64,000 nt of DNA, taken from positions 124,001 through 188,000 of the forward strand of contig JAXGME010000002.1 of the NCBI GenBank assembly GCA_040768845.1, written 5' to 3'. The position numbers and the translations under genes are program-made. The notes below the pieces were generated by a model. That model was given only the letters and a program-made list of their open reading frames with translations, was not told the DNA's origin and did no database searches. Each line of letters starts with the position of its first letter. Position 1 is the first letter of the stretch. The stretch is from JAEZHK01 sp040768845 (GTDB lineage Bacteria; Bacillota; Clostridia; Christensenellales; Aristaeellaceae). This document shows positions 7,963 to 16,626 of the stretch, piece after piece.

Positions 7963-9114
7963 TTATTTGGGGTCCTTGGGATCGTCGGGCTTGCGCCCGA
8001 TGGTGCCGCCCGTCACCTCGCTGGCGCCGCGGGCAAGCCTGCGCTTTATGCCGGAAAAAGTCCCGGTTGCGGCCAGCGCATAGAGAATCCCGGCGACAAT
8101 AAAGCCGCCCACCAACCATAAGACGCCTTTCCCGGCGGATTTGTTCCCTTGCTGTACATTTTCTTCCGCTTTTGCCGTGCCGCCGAACAGCACCTGGTCC
8201 AGGACTTTCGCCATCGGCTCGGTGGACCGGACCGCCCGCTCCTTGCTGGTGGAGTGGGTGCCGAACTCCAGCAGCACCGACTGCGGATAGAGCTCCTGGT
8301 TGTAATTGCCCTTGCCGATGAAGATGTCCTTGACCAGCCCCGGATACATCTTGTCGGCGGTGGCCTTGATCTGTTTGGCAAAGCTGCGGTTGGCGTCCGC
8401 GTTGGGGTTGGACCGGCCCACCTCCAGCCGCACCTTGGTCATCTGCTCGCCGTCGATGGTGTCGTTGTACTCTCCGGGGTCCGGAATGCCGTCCCGGTGG
8501 ATGTCAATCAGCGCGTCGGGCTGCTTTTTCAGAAGCTCCTCGGCGGTCTGGCGGGATCTGCGGTAGGCCCCGGCGTCGTGGGGCAGGTGGCTGGTTTCGT
8601 CGTACACCACCTGAACGCCAAGCTTTTCGAGGTTTTCCTTGAGCGCGTTGCCCACGTCCAGGATGCCCGCGCCCTTCGTCTTGGAGGATGTCCCGTCGGA
8701 TGGCTCGTAGGATTCGTCCGTGTGGGTGGAGTACATGGCCACAACCTTCTTGCCCTCGCCGGAAGCGGAGGGGGATGTCTGCGCTTCCGGCGATGCGGCG
8801 GGGCTCGCCGCGGCCGCGGCGGCGCCCGAAAACACCGACTGGGTTTCGATGCGCGCCTCGTACGTTTCAACGCCCACATAACTGGCGGTGGCGGTCAGCA
8901 TGGCGTCGTCCACGGCGGTCACGATAAAGAGCCTGTCGTCCGAAGCGATGTACTCGTCGTCCGCGTACACCTTGCCGGCGTAGGAGGTCAGGTACGCGCC
9001 GCCCTCGTCGTAGATGCGGTACACCACGTCGTCCTGGTACTCGTATTCCTCCGCCAGGACCGGAACGGGCATCAAAACCAAAAGGATCAGCCCCAGAGCG
9101 GTCAGCCGTTTCAT
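7963..9114 (-). CDS. spoIIP: Stage II sporulation protein P (SpoIIP)
   Basis: A 383-residue exported sporulation hydrolase. Signal peptide at 1-21, a beta-rich N-terminal part, an Ala/Ser/Pro linker near 97-120, the SpoIIP amidase/endopeptidase domain at about 122-312, and a membrane helix at 331-350. Putative zinc/catalytic residues visible: H131 and E134 in YSTHTDESYEP, H206 in DIHRDG, E283 and H287 in LLEFGTHST. SpoIIP acts with SpoIID and SpoIIM in engulfment. The C-terminal membrane helix differs from the Bacillus protein, which has only an N-terminal anchor. It overlaps the DUF1614 gene by ATGA. Confidence 0.92.
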   Translation of the reverse strand: MKRLTALGLILLVLMPVPVLAEEYEYQDDVVYRIYDEGGAYLTSYAGKVYADDEYIASDDRLFIVTAVDDAMLTATASYVGVETYEARIETQSVFSGAAAAAASPAASPEAQTSPSASGEGKKVVAMYSTHTDESYEPSDGTSSKTKGAGILDVGNALKENLEKLGVQVVYDETSHLPHDAGAYRRSRQTAEELLKKQPDALIDIHRDGIPDPGEYNDTIDGEQMTKVRLEVGRSNPNADANRSFAKQIKATADKMYPGLVKDIFIGKGNYNQELYPQSVLLEFGTHSTSKERAVRSTEPMAKVLDQVLFGGTAKAEENVQQGNKSAGKGVLWLVGGFIVAGILYALAATGTFSGIKRRLARGASEVTGGTIGRKPDDPKDPK

Positions 9115-9740
9115 TTTTCCCTCTCCTCCCCCGTACGCGCGCCGCGCATCGCGCGCTCGATCAGCTCTCCGACGAGCTCGGCCAGGAGCACCGCCAGCAC
9201 CCCCGCGATGATCACCGCGTCAAAGGCGCCCGCGCCGCCCAGGACCAGCGCCTGATCGATGCCCTGGCTCCAGTTGATCACCGCCTGCGCGGTATCCGCC
9301 AGCATCACGCCCACCGTGCCCGCCACAAAGGACGCGCGGCGGGACCGGCCGAACACGTACGCCACCACGGCGGCCGCGATGCCGTACAGGTAGTTGGGGT
9401 CAATCTGGGTCTGCTCCGGCTCCGCGGGCAGAAAGCGGCCCAGCGCGAATACCGCCGCCCCCGCCAGCACTGCGGCAATCAGCGCGCGCCACTTCTCCCA
9501 GGCGGTATCCGCCCGGACAATCAGGTACACCGAGAGCGCCAGCGGGATCAGCGCGCCGCCGATATTGAAGGCGAACAGCGGCGTCAGCTGAATATCCGGA
9601 AGGATGCCGCCCACGATGATCAGCGCCACAAACAGCATCGCCTGCTTGTCGGTGAGCCGGAGCCTGTCCAGCGCGCGCTGGCCCACGCCGAACATCACCA
9701 GAATGGCGACCACGATCAGCAGGATAAAACCAAAGGACAT
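9111..9740 (-). CDS. DUF1614 multi-pass membrane protein
   Basis: A 209-residue hydrophobic protein with about seven membrane segments, matching DUF1614 proteins of Clostridia that sit next to spoIIP. Function unknown; the fixed pairing suggests a sporulation role. I start it at the ATG at 9740, at the beginning of the first membrane segment, with an AGAGGTG ribosome binding site. The stop overlaps the spoIIP start (ATGA). An octamer CATACTGT at 9766-9759 resembles a sigma-E -10 (CATACAAT), but no -35 is obvious. Confidence 0.85.
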   Translation of the reverse strand: MSFGFILLIVVAILVMFGVGQRALDRLRLTDKQAMLFVALIIVGGILPDIQLTPLFAFNIGGALIPLALSVYLIVRADTAWEKWRALIAAVLAGAAVFALGRFLPAEPEQTQIDPNYLYGIAAAVVAYVFGRSRRASFVAGTVGVMLADTAQAVINWSQGIDQALVLGGAGAFDAVIIAGVLAVLLAELVGELIERAMRGARTGEEREK

Positions 9741-9858
9741 ACCATCACCTCTCGCGTGACAGTATGTCCATCCAATGCCGAAACCATCCAAAATGCAAAC
9801 CCGTTGGCCGCAGCTCTGGCGGGCGCAGAGCCCCGAAGGGCCGACGCGCCCCGGCGCG

Positions 9859-11265
9859 TCAGTCCGCGCTGCGGATCGCCGCCAGCGACGACAGCCGCGT
9901 GGCGCGCTGCGCCGGATAAAAGCCGGAGCCGATGGAAATCAGTACCACAAAAAGCCAGGTGCCCAGCGCCAGTGCCGACGGAATGATCGAAACCGTCGCG
10001 CCCTCCTGGGTAAACATGTCGCCGGACTGCATGATGCTGCCCGCCAGCCGCTGCAGCGCCTCCACATTGTTGAGCGCGTAGCTGAGCAGGTAGCTGACCA
10101 TGAGGCCCATCGCCCCGCCGAACACGCCGATGTAGGCGGCCTCGCTGAGAAACATCACGCGGATGTTGCCAAGCTTGCAGCCCAGCACCTTCATCACGCC
10201 AATCTCGCGGGTGCGCTCGTAGATGGACATCATCATCGTGTTGGCGATCGAAAGCGCGGCCACCAGCAGCGAAATCGCGCCGATGAAGCCCAGGAACGCC
10301 TGCATGGCCTGAATCTGCTTGCGGATGGTGTTGACCCATTCCATGGGGCTGTAGTAGCCCACGCCCAGCTCCATCAGGTCCTTGGACACGTCCTGCACAT
10401 CGTCCACGGAATTCACCAGCACGTACACGGTGTCGTACTTGTCCATGCTGTCCACGCCCATGTCCTTGAAGAGCTGCTTGTTGTCCCGGTAGAGCTTTTT
10501 GAGCCAGTTCAGGTTGACCACCGCGCCGTAACCATAGGTCATGTCGTTGATGTCGGCGGGCAGGATGCCCACCATGCGGGCCTTGATCTCCTTCGTCTTG
10601 ATGATGGGCTCGTCATCCGTGGAGGCGGAGTCCTCGTCGATAACCTCCCAGCTCATGGTCAGCGTGTAGCGCTCGTTCAGCCAGTTGACCGGGGGAAGCG
10701 GCAGCGCCTTGCCCTCCATCAGCAGCGTGTATATGTCCACGTACTCGCCGGGCGCATCGGGATTGCGGAAGTCCAGCATGCTGATCTCCGACATGATGAA
10801 CTCCGCCGTCGAGGTGGTGGACGAAAAGAAGTGGCCGCTTTTGAGCTTCACCATCTTCGCAAAGTCCTTGGGCAGCACGCCCATCAGCATGGTGGGATTC
10901 TGCCGCTTGCCCACGCTGAAGGTGAAATTGATGCCCGAGTACAGGCTGACCACCGGCGTCACCGCGGTGACGCCTTTAATGGCCCGGATCTGGCGCAGCA
11001 CCCCGTCGTTGATGGTGGATATGCGCCGGCCGCTGGCGGATGTGCCGGTGTCCGAATAACCGTAGTTGGGGTACACCTGGATCATCCTGAGGTTGGTGGC
11101 CGATTCCAGCGCCGCCATCTGCGTCTTTTCCGCGCCGTAGCCCAGCGAAATGGTCACCACGATGGCGGCCGTGCCGATGACCACGCCCAGCATGGTCAGC
11201 GCGCTGCGCAGCTTGCGCCGCCGGAGGTTTTGCAGCGCCGAGGAAAGGATGTCAATCCATCTCAT
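9859..11265 (-). CDS. MacB-like ABC transporter permease (FtsX family)
   Basis: A 468-residue permease: an N-terminal membrane helix after NLRRRKLRSALTMLGVVIG, a large extracytoplasmic domain (about 45-330), and three C-terminal FtsX-type segments (about 338-455). This is the MacB type-VII ABC fold, which performs mechanotransmission or export rather than import. It is the third gene of an operon with the ATPase and a surface protein; its start overlaps the end of the surface-protein gene by 14 nt. The three products probably form one complex. Confidence 0.9.
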   Translation of the reverse strand: MRWIDILSSALQNLRRRKLRSALTMLGVVIGTAAIVVTISLGYGAEKTQMAALESATNLRMIQVYPNYGYSDTGTSASGRRISTINDGVLRQIRAIKGVTAVTPVVSLYSGINFTFSVGKRQNPTMLMGVLPKDFAKMVKLKSGHFFSSTTSTAEFIMSEISMLDFRNPDAPGEYVDIYTLLMEGKALPLPPVNWLNERYTLTMSWEVIDEDSASTDDEPIIKTKEIKARMVGILPADINDMTYGYGAVVNLNWLKKLYRDNKQLFKDMGVDSMDKYDTVYVLVNSVDDVQDVSKDLMELGVGYYSPMEWVNTIRKQIQAMQAFLGFIGAISLLVAALSIANTMMMSIYERTREIGVMKVLGCKLGNIRVMFLSEAAYIGVFGGAMGLMVSYLLSYALNNVEALQRLAGSIMQSGDMFTQEGATVSIIPSALALGTWLFVVLISIGSGFYPAQRATRLSSLAAIRSAD

Positions 11266-13153
11266 CGTCTTCGAACATCCTCCTGCGGCGGCGGCGCGCC
11301 GACATGGCGATGGCGAGGATCACGACGAGCAGGATCAGCCCCACCGCGGCGTACAGCCACGGCGGCAGATACTGCATGATCTGGGCCGCCGAGGGCGCCT
11401 CGGGCGCGGGGGTTTCCATATCGTAGTCGTAATCCCCCTCGCCGTAGTCGATCTCCTCCAGCGCGGCGACGTTGAGGCTGAAGGGCCTGGTTTCGGTAAA
11501 GACCTCGCCCATGGCGTTTTCATAGGTCACCTGGACGGAGCCGCTATACTGGCCCGCCTCCACGGGGATGGCCTCCAGCTCGGCGGTCTTGGAGGTGCCC
11601 GGGTCCATGTTGCCGCCGAAGAAGGACTGCCCGGCCATCAGGTTGGGGTTGTCCGAAACCACCTTCGCGGTCACGTTATACAGCACCGTGCGGCCCAGGT
11701 TGAAGATGCCCAGCGACAGCTCCGCGCTGTCGCCCGCGGTGGGCGCGGTGGCGGGCAGCTGTAGCTGGTCCAGCTGGATGCGCTGCACCTGGGCCACCTT
11801 GACCATCACCGACTGGGTCGCGGTCAGCGCGGTCAGCTTCTTGTCCTCGTAGTCCATGGCCAGATCGACCTTGATGTTCTCGTTGGCAAGCTCCGGGCTG
11901 GCCTTGACCGGCAGGCGCTGCTCGTAGGATTCGCCCTTGTCGATCCGGGCAATGTAGACGCTGTTGGAGCCGCCGGCGGGCATCAGCGCGTCCTCCTCGG
12001 AGGTATAGGTCAGCTCGATGTTCTGCACGTAGAGGTCGGCGGAGGTGTTCTTCAGCGACAGCACGACATCAAAGCTGTCCCCCGCCTTGGGGCTGAGCGG
12101 ATCGGTGGTAATGGCCTCCACCACCAGCTTGGCCTGGGGCTTTTCGCTGCCGGAGGTGCTGCTGCCGCCGCCGTAGCTGCTGCCGCCGGAGGAGGAGGAC
12201 GCGCCCGTCACCCGGATCTGGGTGGAGAAGGGGACGCTGTTGGTCAGGGTGGCGCCGCGCATCTTCCAGTAGAGCACGCCCGTCAGCGTATAGAAGCCGT
12301 TGGTGGCGGAACTTTTGATCGTGATGCCGTCAAACGCCGCGTAGCCTTGGTTCTCGCCGCCCTTCACCACGTAGGACCGCGGCAGGCTGGCGGCGGTCAC
12401 CGGATCGCTTCCGTCAAAGGCGTCCAGTTCAATGTACATTTCCTCGACGCCCATGCCGGAGAGCGCCGACTGGTTGAAGTCCGCGGGGGTCTGCTTGCCG
12501 GTGTATTTCTCGGCGCGCTTTCCGCTTTCGGCCAGCGCGTCGCTGTACACGGGGTCGCCCTCCTTGCCCAACTGGTAGGAGACGGGCAGCGCGATGGTGA
12601 TCGATCCCTTGGGCTTGCCCGCCGGGAACGAGCGCGGAACCACGGCGACGACGGATGTCACGGCGTACTGGGCGGTGGCGGTCACCATAAGGTCGTCCGC
12701 ATCGCTCAGAACGGCTTCCTCTTTCCAGCCGGAAAAGGTGTAACCCAGGTTCGCGTGGGCTTTGGCGGCGGTCTCCGCCGCGGCCTGATCCGTGCCCAGA
12801 TCCGCGCCGTCAAAGCTGTCCTTGTAGGTGGTTTGCGGCTCCTTCCCCAGGCCCGCATACTGCGCCATATAGGTGGCGTCACGGGTCATTTCCGACGGCT
12901 CCGGGGTCCAGCCGGAAAACCGGCTCCAGGTGCCGTCCACCTTGCGGATGGGCGACTTGTCCTGCAGGTAGCCCCCGGGCATGGAGGGAATGCTGCCCTC
13001 CTTCGCCGTCGTCGTGAAGATCGTCGAGCCGTCAAAGTCAATGAACGTGGCGGTATATCCCGCGGCGGCGGCGCCTTCGGCCCCTTCCTCGCCTTCCTCG
13101 TCCTCGTCGCCCGCCTCCGCGTCTTCATCCCCTTCGTTGAGGGGCTTCGACAA
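11252..13153 (-). CDS. C-terminal part of frameshifted surface protein
   Basis: Open frame of 633 codons starting from an in-frame TTG that is unlikely to be a true start. Its frame continues upstream through TAAPEE repeats to the 4-bp deletion at about 13362. It holds an acidic linker, an InlB/flg_new-like repeat with SGW motif (about 33-98), two beta-rich domains, an S-rich linker, two CARDB-like Ig domains of about 110 residues each, an acidic segment, a C-terminal membrane helix and the tail ARRRRRRMFEDDEMD. It is the missing C-terminal half of the gene at 14616, and anchors the protein beside the ABC permease. Confidence 0.75.
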   Translation of the reverse strand: MSKPLNEGDEDAEAGDEDEEGEEGAEGAAAAGYTATFIDFDGSTIFTTTAKEGSIPSMPGGYLQDKSPIRKVDGTWSRFSGWTPEPSEMTRDATYMAQYAGLGKEPQTTYKDSFDGADLGTDQAAAETAAKAHANLGYTFSGWKEEAVLSDADDLMVTATAQYAVTSVVAVVPRSFPAGKPKGSITIALPVSYQLGKEGDPVYSDALAESGKRAEKYTGKQTPADFNQSALSGMGVEEMYIELDAFDGSDPVTAASLPRSYVVKGGENQGYAAFDGITIKSSATNGFYTLTGVLYWKMRGATLTNSVPFSTQIRVTGASSSSGGSSYGGGSSTSGSEKPQAKLVVEAITTDPLSPKAGDSFDVVLSLKNTSADLYVQNIELTYTSEEDALMPAGGSNSVYIARIDKGESYEQRLPVKASPELANENIKVDLAMDYEDKKLTALTATQSVMVKVAQVQRIQLDQLQLPATAPTAGDSAELSLGIFNLGRTVLYNVTAKVVSDNPNLMAGQSFFGGNMDPGTSKTAELEAIPVEAGQYSGSVQVTYENAMGEVFTETRPFSLNVAALEEIDYGEGDYDYDMETPAPEAPSAAQIMQYLPPWLYAAVGLILLVVILAIAMSARRRRRRMFEDDEMD

Positions 13154-14616
13154 CAGATCCGCCGACTTGGCGGCAATCCCCTGCGCGTCGCCCAGCAGGG
13201 CGGCGGCCGCCGGGGACGCGGCCGGGTCCGGAGAAGCGCTCTCCTCCGGCGCGGCGGTTCCCTCCGGCGCGGCGGTTCCCTCCGGCGCGGCGGTCCCCTC
13301 CGGCGCGGCGGTTCCCTCCGGCGCGATGGTCTCCTCCGGCGCGGCGGTCCCCTCCGGCGCGGCTCCTCCGGCGCGGCGGTCCCCTCCGGCGCGGCGGTTC
13401 CCTCCGGCGCGGCGGTCCCCTCCGGCGCGGCGGTCTCCTCCGGCGCGGCGGTCTCCTCCGGCGCGGCGGTCTCCTCCGGCGCGGCGGTCTCCTCCGGCGC
13501 GGCGGTCTCCTCCGGCGCGGCGGTCTCCTCCGGCGCGGCGGTCTCCTCCGGCGCGGCGGTTTCGGCATCCTCCGGCCCAAGAATCTGGATCACCGATTCC
13601 ACGCCGGGTTTTGCCTGATTGGCCACCAGAATCTCCGCGTCCTCCGGCTGGGCCGTGCCCTCCGGCTGGGCCTCATCACCCGGCTGGCCCGTGCCCTCCG
13701 GCTGGGTCTTGTCCTCCGGCTGGGCCTCGGCCTTTCCGCCGATTTTCAGCTTGACCTCAAAGGGGAATTCATTGTCCACCTTTGTGCCCTTGAGCCGCCA
13801 TACGATGGTGCCCTTGAGGGTATAGCTGCCGCCCTCGGCGTCGGCGCGGGCCTTGATCTTGCCGAAGGTGGCAAAGCCGCGGTTGACGGGCTGCCCGCTG
13901 GGGACGCCGTATTTTTTCTTGCTGTCCTTGAGCGAGCGCAGCACATAGGCGGAGCGCGCGTCCTTATCCCCCTTAAGGGGCGTGCCGGAGAGGTTCAGAT
14001 CCACGCGGATCCACTCAATCCCCTGGCCGGCCAGGGCCTTCTGATCGTAATCTCGAATCTCCCGCTCGGCGTCGTAGCCCGTCCCCCTGCCGTTTGCCAG
14101 GGTGTTGGAGGAGATCTCGTCGCGGGTGAGGGCATTTTTGAAGATCACCGGCAGCGCCAGCTTCAGCGCGCCGCCCGGCGTCGCCGTGGCGGTGTCAAAG
14201 TCGCCGGGGACGACCTGGTGCAGCGAGGCGTATCGGGCCGTTACGGTGATGTTCTTGCCGACGGAGGAAAAGTCCCTGCTCCAGCCGGCGAACTGAAAGC
14301 CCAGGTCCGCGTGATCGGGAACTTCCGGCGCGACGGCGGCCTCGCCCTTGTTTACGCGCTGGGTATCGCCGATCGCCTTTCCGGTGACCGCGTCGACAAA
14401 TTTCACCTTGTACTGCTTGGTCTTCTTGCCGCTGGCGGGGGTTTGCTCCGGCGCGGCGGCGCTCGCTTCGGGCGCGGCGGCTTCAGGCGCGGCGCTCTCT
14501 GCGGCGGCTTCGGGCGCGGCGGCCGCTTCCGCGAGGGCGGCGGCGAAAGGCGGCGCCACGAGCGTCAGCGCCATCAAAAAAGCCAGAATCAGCGATTTAA
14601 CCCGTTGGCTCGTCAT
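12886..14616 (-). CDS. N-terminal part of frameshifted surface protein
   Basis: Start at 14616 is set by AAGGAGG 8 nt upstream. Signal peptide at about 1-30, an Ala/Pro/Glu linker, an InlB B-repeat-like domain with AGWSRDF near 60-125, a beta domain, then Gln/Pro/Glu linkers and many ETAAPE hexapeptides. At about 13362 a 4-bp loss inside the 18-bp repeat shifts the frame, and the last 160 or so codons are Arg/Pro-rich out-of-frame reading. Without the shift the product would be about 1,120 residues, joining the downstream frame. Either a true phase-variable gene or a sequencing or assembly error in the repeat. Coupled to the ABC ATPase gene upstream. Confidence 0.75.
   Translation of the reverse strand: MTSQRVKSLILAFLMALTLVAPPFAAALAEAAAAPEAAAESAAPEAAAPEASAAAPEQTPASGKKTKQYKVKFVDAVTGKAIGDTQRVNKGEAAVAPEVPDHADLGFQFAGWSRDFSSVGKNITVTARYASLHQVVPGDFDTATATPGGALKLALPVIFKNALTRDEISSNTLANGRGTGYDAEREIRDYDQKALAGQGIEWIRVDLNLSGTPLKGDKDARSAYVLRSLKDSKKKYGVPSGQPVNRGFATFGKIKARADAEGGSYTLKGTIVWRLKGTKVDNEFPFEVKLKIGGKAEAQPEDKTQPEGTGQPGDEAQPEGTAQPEDAEILVANQAKPGVESVIQILGPEDAETAAPEETAAPEETAAPEETAAPEETAAPEETAAPEETAAPEETAAPEGTAAPEGTAAPEGTAAPEEPRRRGPPRRRRPSRRREPPRRRGPPRRREPPRRREPPRRRRALLRTRPRPRRPPPCWATRRGLPPSRRICCRSPSTKGMKTRRRATRTRKARKGPKAPPPRDIPPRSLTLTARRSSRRRRRRAAFPPCPGATCRTSRPSARWTAPGAGFPAGPRSRRK
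13244..13563. repeat. 18-bp coding tandem repeat, 18 units, one unit 4 bp short
   Basis: Unit CTCCGGCGCGGCGGTCTC (plus strand) encodes ETAAPE or GTAAPE on the minus strand. Seventeen units are 18 bp; the one at 13352-13365 is 14 bp, which changes the reading frame. The eight units at 13420-13563 are nearly identical, while those at 13244-13419 vary at positions 16-17, giving E or G. Unit 13316-13333 has ATGG instead of GCGG. Confidence 0.95.
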
Positions 14617-14630
14617 GGGGAAGTCCTCCT

Positions 14631-15443
14631 TCATGCCCGGGCGGGCGCGTCCGCCGCGCTCCGTACCCCGGCTTCGCCTTCCGGCAGTTCGATCACGGTG
14701 CCGTCCGGCAGCGTGTGTACAAGGGTGATTTCCTTGGGGCTTTCCTGCCGCGTGCTTTCGATCACGCGGCCGTCCAGCAGGCGCACCACCCGGTCCGCGT
14801 ATTCGGCGATCTCCGCGTCGTGGGTAACCATGATCAGCGTGGTGCCCCGCTCCCGGCAGACCGAGCGGATCAGCCGCAGGATCTCCCGCGAGGTCTTGAG
14901 GTCCAGATTTCCGGTGGGTTCGTCCGCGAACAGAATTTTGGGTTTTGTCACCAGCGAGCGCGCGATGCCCACCCGCTGCTGCTGTCCGCCCGACATCTGG
15001 GTGGGCAAGTGGGCCATGTGGCTGGTCAGCCCCACCAGATCCAGCATCTTGCGCGCCTGTCGCAATCGCCTGTCCCGGGGCACGCCCTTGTACATCAGCG
15101 GCATGGCCACGTTGTCCAGCGCCGTATGGGTGGCAAACAGGTTGAACTGCTGAAACACAAAACCCACGTTGTCCAGCCGGAACTGCACCAGCTTGGACTC
15201 GTTCATCCGGTCAATCTGCTTGCCCGCCACGCGGATATGGCCCTTTGAGGGCTTTTCCAGCCCGGCGATCATGTTGAGCAGCGTGGACTTCCCGGAGCCG
15301 GAGCGGCCGACGATGCAGCAGAATTCCCCAGGGTAGATGTCCAGCGACACCTCGTCCAGCGCCTTGAGCCGCGTGGTGCCGATGGTGTACACCTTCGTGA
15401 CCGCGTCCAGAGTGATGATGGGCGCGTCCTTTGCTTCCGCCAA
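14631..15443 (-). CDS. MacB-like ABC transporter ATP-binding protein
   Basis: A cytoplasmic ATPase of 270 residues from the TTG at 15443. Walker A GRSGSGKST, Q-loop FVFQQFNLF, signature MSGGQQQR, Walker B ILFADEPTGNLD and the H-loop VTHD are all intact; it belongs to the LolD/MacB subfamily. It has an extra C-terminal tail of about 30 residues. Longer in-frame starts up to 15521 are ruled out by a sigma-A promoter at 15493-15521 that lies inside them; GGAGG is 11 nt upstream of the TTG. First gene of the ATPase, surface protein, permease operon. Confidence 0.92.
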   Translation of the reverse strand: MAEAKDAPIITLDAVTKVYTIGTTRLKALDEVSLDIYPGEFCCIVGRSGSGKSTLLNMIAGLEKPSKGHIRVAGKQIDRMNESKLVQFRLDNVGFVFQQFNLFATHTALDNVAMPLMYKGVPRDRRLRQARKMLDLVGLTSHMAHLPTQMSGGQQQRVGIARSLVTKPKILFADEPTGNLDLKTSREILRLIRSVCRERGTTLIMVTHDAEIAEYADRVVRLLDGRVIESTRQESPKEITLVHTLPDGTVIELPEGEAGVRSAADAPARA

Positions 15444-15492
15444 CGCTTTACGCTCCTCCCGGCCCGCTCGACGCGCGGGCGCGTTCGGGCAC

Positions 15493-15521
15493 ATTGTAGC
15501 ACACATCCTGCCGGATGACAA
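15493..15521 (-). promoter_or_regulatory. Sigma-A promoter of the ABC/surface-protein operon
   Basis: TTGTCA at 15521-15516 and TACAAT at 15498-15493 with a 17-bp spacer. Its position decides the ATPase start codon at 15443. Confidence 0.88.
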
Positions 15522-15616
15522 TTCAGGGGATTAGACTTATGCAACTGACAAAATGTTGCAGCGCGCATGAATCGGGCGCGCCGGGGGCATACTGGACGAT
15601 CGAAGGAGTTGAAAGC

Positions 15617-15757
15617 ATGTCCATGATCGAATGCGGCCATTGCAGGCGCACGGCCGACGCCCGGACCATGACCGAATGCGCGCGCTGCGGCGCGATGATC
15701 TGCGAGAACTGCCAAAAGAGCGGCGAGGACTGCGAATCCAGCCTGGACATTCCCTGA
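15617..15757 (+). CDS. 46-residue zinc-ribbon microprotein
   Basis: A small protein of 46 residues with four CxxC-type pairs (CGHC at 6-9, CARC at 21-24, CENC at 29-32, and C39), suggesting one or two zinc sites. The start ATG at 15617 has AAGGAG 8 nt upstream; an ATG two codons later is possible. It is followed by a textbook terminator and stands alone between divergent and convergent neighbours. I do not recognise a family; the spacing resembles a short RING/B-box or treble-clef knuckle. Codon use matches neighbours. Confidence 0.75.
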   Translation: MSMIECGHCRRTADARTMTECARCGAMICENCQKSGEDCESSLDIP

Positions 15758-15772
15758 AATTCCCAATGCGAA

Positions 15773-15811
15773 GCGCCCCTTTCAGCCGTGAAGGGGGCGC
15801 GCGTTTTTTTT
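15773..15811 (+). terminator. Terminator of the zinc-ribbon gene
   Basis: Stem GCGCCCCTTTCA / TGAAGGGGGCGC around GCCG, followed by GCG and eight T. It lies just beyond the stop codon and may also serve the convergent phosphoesterase gene. Confidence 0.92.
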
Positions 15812-15828
15812 GGAGGATGCCGCGCCCG

Positions 15829-16626
15829 TCACGGAGCGGCGAGGGTGATCAACTGGATCTCCGGCGGGCAGTAAAGCCGGATCGGAATCTTGCTCGAGCC
15901 AAGGCCCGCCGACACCACCACCACCGCGCCTTCCTCCCGCAGTACGCCCCGGACGGTAAAAAAGCGCTGGCCCCGGCGCACGCCTTCAAAGCCCAGGTCG
16001 TAGAGCGTCCGGCCCCCGAGGCGCATCTGGCCGCCGTGGGTGTGGCCGCACAGGATCAGCTCCGGCACGGGCGCGCCGCCAAGCAGCGCCTCCAGCGGCA
16101 CGGGCGAGTGGGACAAAAGAATCCGCCACGCCCCTTCCCCGCCGGCCAGGGTGGCCGCGTCCGGGGTGCCGTAGTAGTCCTCATCCAGCCCAAGGATGGT
16201 CAGGCCCTCCGCGGGCGTCCATTCCCCGTTGATCAGAAGGCGGACCCCGGCGCGCTCCGCCAGGGCGCAGAGCCCGTCCATCGCGCCCCGGAAGGCGCGG
16301 CGATCGTTGTTGCCCACCACCCCCGCCATGCCCAGCCTCGGCGCGAGTCCGCCAATTTTCTCAAACAGCGCCTCCGCGCCCCGGCGCGTCTCGGCAAAGT
16401 CGCCGCCCCAGAGAATCATGTCGGGCTCAAGGGCCTCGATCTGCGCGATCAGCCGCCGCTGCGCCGGTTCGGGAAACGTGAACCCCGCGTGCACATCGGA
16501 AACAAAAAGAAGCCGCGCGCCGGAAAGCGCCGGCGGCAGGCGGGAAAAGGCCAGGTTCAGCCGCTCCACCCTCGCGCCCTCCGGCGGCAGGCCGCGAAAC
16601 CACACGCGCTCCGCCCTCACGGACAT
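15829..16626 (-). CDS. Calcineurin-like metallophosphoesterase (YkuE/YaeI-like)
   Basis: A 265-residue phosphoesterase with the full two-metal set: DVHAG (about 44-48), GGDF (74-77), GNNDRR (105-110), LSHSP and GHTHGGQ. The order and the GHTHGG end match the YkuE/YaeI/LpxH-like group that acts on lipid or nucleotide phosphates. There is no signal peptide, unlike some YkuE proteins. Its start overlaps a 31-codon ORF upstream by 10 nt and both share a strong promoter. Confidence 0.88.
   Translation of the reverse strand: MSVRAERVWFRGLPPEGARVERLNLAFSRLPPALSGARLLFVSDVHAGFTFPEPAQRRLIAQIEALEPDMILWGGDFAETRRGAEALFEKIGGLAPRLGMAGVVGNNDRRAFRGAMDGLCALAERAGVRLLINGEWTPAEGLTILGLDEDYYGTPDAATLAGGEGAWRILLSHSPVPLEALLGGAPVPELILCGHTHGGQMRLGGRTLYDLGFEGVRRGQRFFTVRGVLREEGAVVVVSAGLGSSKIPIRLYCPPEIQLITLAAP

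Noticed and set aside
9716..10339. Second frame inside the ABC permease gene
   Set aside because: Same-strand frame overlapping a permease with clear FtsX motifs; composition is typical of a shadow frame.
13244..13563. CRISPR-like array
   Set aside because: The 18-bp units are directly adjacent without spacers and keep a coding frame; this is a protein tandem repeat.
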